DNA from: Chrysomallon squamiferum
Taxonomy: Eukaryota; Mollusca; Gastropoda; Neomphalida; Peltospiridae
DNA: 10,000 bases
Direction of reading: 5' to 3'
Assembly: GCA_012295275.1 (NCBI GenBank)
Contig: CM022673.1
Span: 3,548,605-3,558,604, forward strand
Shown: positions 7,171 through 10,000 of the stretch, piece after piece
How the letters are laid out: every line of letters begins with the position of its first letter
Numbering within the stretch: the first letter of the stretch is position 1
Translations under genes and position numbers: made by a program
The notes under the pieces: model-generated
Databases searched by the model: none
Told to the model about the DNA's origin: nothing
What the model saw: only the letters and a program-made list of their open reading frames with translations

Positions 7171-7288
7171 ATGAACTGTCGAATAAGCAGAAATCTCTCA
7201 TGTGCTGCTTTTTTCGTCAGGCAGGCTAAAATCGCAAGTCATCGTTCACCTGTTTGAACCACGGCATCTTGCACTTTAGTACGTCACA
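7171..7288. other. Unique segment directly upstream of the SINE-like head
   Basis: This complex, non-repetitive sequence includes CAGGCAGGCTAAAATCGC (7219-7236). On the minus strand GGTTCAAAC near 7255-7263 partly resembles a B box but has no matching A box. It may be part of the same composite element as 7289-7467, or unrelated flank. Confidence 0.4.
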
Positions 7289-7458
7289 GCCGAGGAGGCG
7301 AAGCAACAACCGCGTGGTCTAACATAGTGAACTGCAGGTCGCGCGTTCGAGTCTCCTCAGCTGCATCTCACGTGTGCGCGGTTCATTTCACTTCATCCAT
7401 AGAACAGTTTTACTGAATTTTGACCATGAGCAAAATTTTGTCAGACGTGTACAAGACA

Positions 7459-7467
<9 letters not shown>
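7289..7467 (+). mobile_element. tRNA-derived SINE-like element
   Basis: The first 76 bases look like a pol III promoter derived from a tRNA. An A-box-like AGGCGAAGC lies at 7296-7304 (consensus TRGCNNAGY, one mismatch), and a B-box core GTTCGAGTC lies at 7345-7353. The 49-bp distance between box starts is close to the roughly 45 bp of a tRNA. GTGGTCTAAC at 7314-7323 is an alternative D-arm-like segment, and ACTGCAGGTC at 7331-7340 resembles an anticodon arm. It does not fold as a real tRNA: the T-stem flanks (GCGCG against CTCCT) do not pair, and spacing to the anticodon-like part is wrong. After about 100 bp of unrelated body it ends in A10 (7458-7467), like a retroposon tail. No target-site duplication is evident. 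A SINE remnant is the best reading; the family and exact 5' end are unknown. Confidence 0.5.

Positions 7468-7548
<81 letters not shown>
7467..7548. repeat. (AT)11 then (AG)30 microsatellite
   Basis: (AT)n spans 7467-7488 and (AG)30 spans 7489-7548, both essentially perfect. They follow the A10 tail of the SINE-like element directly, so the array was probably seeded by that tail. Confidence 0.96.
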
Positions 7549-7552
<4 letters not shown>

Positions 7553-7859
7553 ATACATATAGATAAATATAGATATGTATAGATACATACACACGCACGC
7601 ATGTATGTACGCACCAACACATATGCACAGAGACAGACATATGGAAACTTCATCACAAAACAAAACAAAAATAAAAAAAGTTTTAAGCCTTATTAAATCT
7701 TCGCAGAACTTCTGCTATACTATTTTCATTTTCGTTTTTTTTTTTTTCTGTCATTTCCGAAGTGAAGTGAAGTCAGCACGTGAGTACATTCATTTCTCGG
7801 TTAGTGTTAACTGTCACTAAACGTCTCTCTTCAAATTACGAAATCATAAAACTGCCTCA
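7549..7859. other. Spacer with degenerate ATAC/CATA words, no gene seen
   Basis: Degenerate tetranucleotide words (GATA, ATAC, CACGCACG) run to about 7640. Unique AT-rich sequence follows, with a T-run near 7734-7747 and a tandem GAAGTGAAGTGAAGT at about 7759-7773. Confidence 0.5.
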
Positions 7860-8036
7860 CAAGCGGTATTCTCACAAATGGGATGCCTAACAAATGGGAT
7901 GTCTTACAAATGGAGATGTCTCATAAATAGAATGCCTCGTAAATCGGATTTCTCACAAATGGGATGTCTCAAAGCTGGGATGTCTTACAAATGGGATGTC
8001 TTACAAATAAATGCGTTATCCCACAAATAGTATGAC
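7860..8036. repeat. 16-bp minisatellite, about nine copies
   Basis: The unit is CAAATGGGATGTCTTA. Copies begin at 7860 (15 bp, diverged), 7875, 7891, 7907 (17 bp, one inserted base), 7924, 7940, 7956, 7972 and 7988. Copies at 7891 and 7988 are identical. The array decays after 8004 into CAAATAAATGCG and a last CACAAATAGTATGAC. Copies near 7924-7955 are the most diverged, the ones at both ends less so. Confidence 0.95.
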
Positions 8037-8402
8037 TGACATTATATATTTGTATTATTTTCATAATTTTATGTATTTTCTTATAATATGCATATTTTGT
8101 TTTCTTCTTTCTTTCTTTTTTAAACTTAATAGCATCATCTTTATCAACAATATTATTATTATAAGTATTATCAATCTTTCGTTCCTATTTTTTTCTTTTA
8201 ATTCCATTAACTTTAAGACTATCAAAAACTTTAATTTAATGTTTTTAATCCATACACTTTTTTAACAACTTCTTTTTAGAGTAAAACAAATTATTATAGC
8301 TATTTAGATAACTGTTTACATACACACACACACAGACATACACACATACGAACATAGAGAGTCTGCTTGATTGGGAAATTCAGAAGAAAACTTTCTAACA
8401 GC

Positions 8403-8404
<2 letters not shown>
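8037..8404. other. AT-rich spacer, no gene seen
   Basis: T-rich sequence with short CTTT and TTATTA runs gives way to a (CA)n patch at about 8320-8346. The 84-codon Phe/Ile-rich frame here reflects base composition. I see no motif. Confidence 0.5.
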
Positions 8405-8476
<72 letters not shown>

Positions 8477-8547
8477 TTTCTCTCTCTCTCTCTGATTTTC
8501 TTTCTCTCTCTCTCTTGTCTGTAAATATATATATATATACATACACA

Positions 8548-8593
<46 letters not shown>
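8405..8593. repeat. Compound (TC)n array with repeated TGATTTTC interruption
   Basis: A perfect (TC)n of 69 bp (8405-8473) is followed by TGATTTTC (8473-8480), more (TC)n, a second TGATTTTC (8493-8500), and (TC)n to about 8515. Then come (AT)n, ACATACACACAT, and another (TC)n at 8551-8593. The two interruptions lie exactly 20 bp apart, indicating duplication of interruption plus repeat as one block. Confidence 0.95.
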
Positions 8594-8598
<5 letters not shown>

Positions 8599-8939
8599 CT
8601 AACATTAATATAACGATTTTTTATATATCATTTTCGTATGATTTACTTTTAAGATTTCGAAATGGGTGCAAAGTGTAGACGGGTATATTGGATTCACACT
8701 AATGTTTGTTACAACTGAGTACGGGTTATATGCATAGAAATACTAGAAGGCACCAAAAAAAAAAAAAAAAGATTATATTAAATGAGAAAAGGTTGTTTAT
8801 ATATTCGATAAGTTTGTATATGTCAGTGTGTAGGTGGATGGGCATATCCATTTCAGTAGGATTTTTAATTTAACTAATCTATCTATCTGTGATTGCAGGT
8901 GTATAATTTACAATTATGAATATGTATGAGAGAGATAGA

Positions 8940-8940
<1 letters not shown>
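8594..8940. other. Unique spacer with A16 tract
   Basis: This is non-repetitive AT-rich sequence with A16 at 8755-8770, immediately after AGGCACC. It could be a retroposon poly-A tail on the plus strand, but no promoter boxes or AATAAA are visible upstream. Confidence 0.45.
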
Positions 8941-8983
<43 letters not shown>

Positions 8984-9011
8984 TTATACACATGTTTACA
9001 CACACACACAC
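8941..9011. repeat. (GT)n facing (CA)n, inverted pair
   Basis: (GT)n at about 8945-8975 and (CA)n at 8999-9011 face each other. The 14-base arms 8963-8976 and 8997-9010 are perfect reverse complements with a 20-nt loop. This could form a hairpin or Z-DNA. Confidence 0.93.
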
Positions 9012-9162
9012 GCATATGAATGTTTATGTTTATAGCTTTTTAGTAGATACATATTGTCAATTGACGTGTTTAATTATATATGTGTGTTTATGAAATTCTG
9101 GTACCTCTGTCAAAATAATGTATAATAATCATGTGGTACATGTACGGTTTCTAGACATTTAG

Positions 9163-9446
9163 TTTTAGACTACAACACAGTTTTATATCATACTGTAGAT
9201 TTATCAAATTATTATGCTTCTGTGAATTATGTTTAGACTACGATACAAAATTCTATACAACGTGGTAGATTTGTGGTTCTGTGGTTTTTATCTATATTCA
9301 AACATTACTTATCTATCTTTTCTATATTACTTTTATTTATGTTTATAGCAGTGTATAGATTTATCAGATTCTATCATAACAAGACAGAATACATATTCTG
9401 TAACAGATTTATCAAATTATTACACCACAAGAAAAAAAAAAAAAAA
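9163..9446. repeat. Diverged duplicated motifs around AGATTTATCAAATTATTA
   Basis: The 18-mer AGATTTATCAAATTATTA occurs exactly at 9197-9214 and 9405-9422, and a diverged copy starts at 9357. TTTAGACTAC followed by a TAGATTT segment is duplicated at about 9164-9202 and 9232-9272, offset 68-70 bp. The segment ends in A15 (9432-9446). It reads as an old, degenerate low-copy tandem family. Confidence 0.7.
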
Positions 9447-9693
9447 CTTTATTTAACTACAAACAGCAGTTTACCGAACTATTTCACTGTTTATTAACAA
9501 TAGATTTTTCAAAAGCGACAGGTTCGAGTGTTTATTTAGCAATGAAAACAACAAAGGCGGGTAATCTAAACTCGTGTACAGGGTATTTCTGCACCTGTGT
9601 TTAAATTTAAAACACATAAAACAGTGCGGCTTGACATTAATCCCTCAGAATTCTTTCTGCACTGCTTCTTTTTTTTTCATTTTCATCTTTCTT
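9447..9693. other. Unique spacer, nothing recognised
   Basis: This is non-repetitive AT-rich sequence. GGTTCGAGT at 9521-9529 resembles a B-box core, but the following bases and upstream region do not support a tRNA-like unit. Confidence 0.45.
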
Positions 9694-9905
9694 TCTAGAT
9701 TGTTTCGTTTTATCAGGTTTTTTTTAAATCGTTTCGTTTGATCACTTTATTGTAGACTGTTCCGTTTTATCAGTTTTTCTTTCGTTTTTTATATATATTT
9801 TTTTTTTTTCCAGTATGTTTAGTTTGACTCCTCTTTTTTTTTTTCTAGATTGTTTCATTTTCTCACTTTTTATTTCTTTCAAGATTGTTTCGTTCTCATT
9901 TTTTT
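9694..9905. repeat. Degenerate tandem family, core TAGATTGTTTCGTTTTATCA
   Basis: Recognisable copies begin near 9695, 9726, 9752, 9812 (very diverged), 9844 and 9881. Each has a TAGATTGTTTCGTTTTATCA-like core followed by a T-rich spacer of variable length, so spacing ranges from about 26 to 60 bp. This is not simple low complexity, because the GTTTCGTTT and ATCA words recur in order. Confidence 0.75.
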
Positions 9906-9934
9906 TGTTTTATCTACATGCATTGTTTTCTTAG

Positions 9935-9959
9935 TTTTTTTTTTTTTTTTTTTTTTTTT
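9935..9959. repeat. T25 tract
   Basis: A pure run of 25 T. It may be the reverse complement of a poly-A tail of an element extending beyond the window, or an extension of the T-rich repeat before it. Confidence 0.95.
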
Positions 9960-10000
9960 CTGTAACTGCAAATCGAATCAGTAGCAAAGTCTTCTAATAC

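Noticed and set aside
8300-8605. Arg-Glu repeat frame resembling RED/RE-rich splicing proteins
   Set aside because: It is the minus-strand reading of (TC)n; alternate frames give Ser-Leu or the same Arg-Glu, as expected from a dinucleotide repeat.
9505-9535. GGTTCGAGT as a tRNA B box
   Set aside because: The last consensus bases are wrong, no A box lies 35-55 bp upstream, and no arms pair.

Overview
The window looks like non-coding, repeat-rich DNA from an animal nuclear genome. It is clearly AT-rich and dense in microsatellites: (ATT)n, (AAC)n, (ATC)n, (AAAT)n, (CT)n, (GT)n, (AT)n and TATG types. It has poly-A/T tracts, at least three minisatellites, and one to two tRNA-like pol III promoter remnants typical of SINEs. 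No bacterial gene organisation, Shine-Dalgarno sites, rRNA or complete tRNA is visible. This mixture fits a cephalopod such as octopus, or another lophotrochozoan with a simple-repeat-laden genome. The taxon is inference; no sequence here identifies a species.

Layout. 1-115: mixed triplet array. 116-885: mostly unique AT-rich spacer with a short CpG-containing pocket. 886-1272: 31-bp minisatellite, 12 full copies plus a partial. 1273-1695: unique, relatively GC-richer spacer. 1696-1872: truncated tRNA-like head running straight into an (ATT)n/(GTT)n array. 1912-2106: TATG/GT/TA microsatellites. 2107-2464: unique spacer, then (TAA)18. 2600-2704: inverted repeat. 2847-2910: TTTTA/TTTA array. 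2911-3838: AT-rich spacer with an 11-bp hairpin. 3839-4094: AAC-type array. 4095-4560: GC-richer spacer with poly-A. 4664-4792: nested AT palindromes. 5068-5487: two triplet arrays. 5655-5930: AAAT-type array. 6238-6394: (TTG)n and (TC)29. 6395-6900: unique spacer with the only compositionally complex long reading frame (6597-6905). 6901-7170: T-rich, then purine-rich, then T-rich. 7289-7548: SINE-like element whose A-rich end passes into (AT)n and (AG)30. 7860-8036: 16-bp minisatellite. 8405-8593: (TC)n arrays. 8945-9011: (GT)n/(CA)n inverted pair. 9163-9446: diverged duplicated motifs. 9694-9959: degenerate T-rich repeat family and poly-T.

Genes. I find no protein-coding gene I can support. 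Most reading frames longer than 60 codons run through microsatellites and encode poly-Ile, poly-Asn, poly-Val, Ser-Leu or Arg-Glu runs; they are open only because the repeat lacks stops in that frame. The window does not show an obvious functional system. Its interesting content is repeat architecture: a minisatellite with an apparent five-unit higher-order period, SINE remnants joined to microsatellites, and several hairpin- or triplex-prone tracts.
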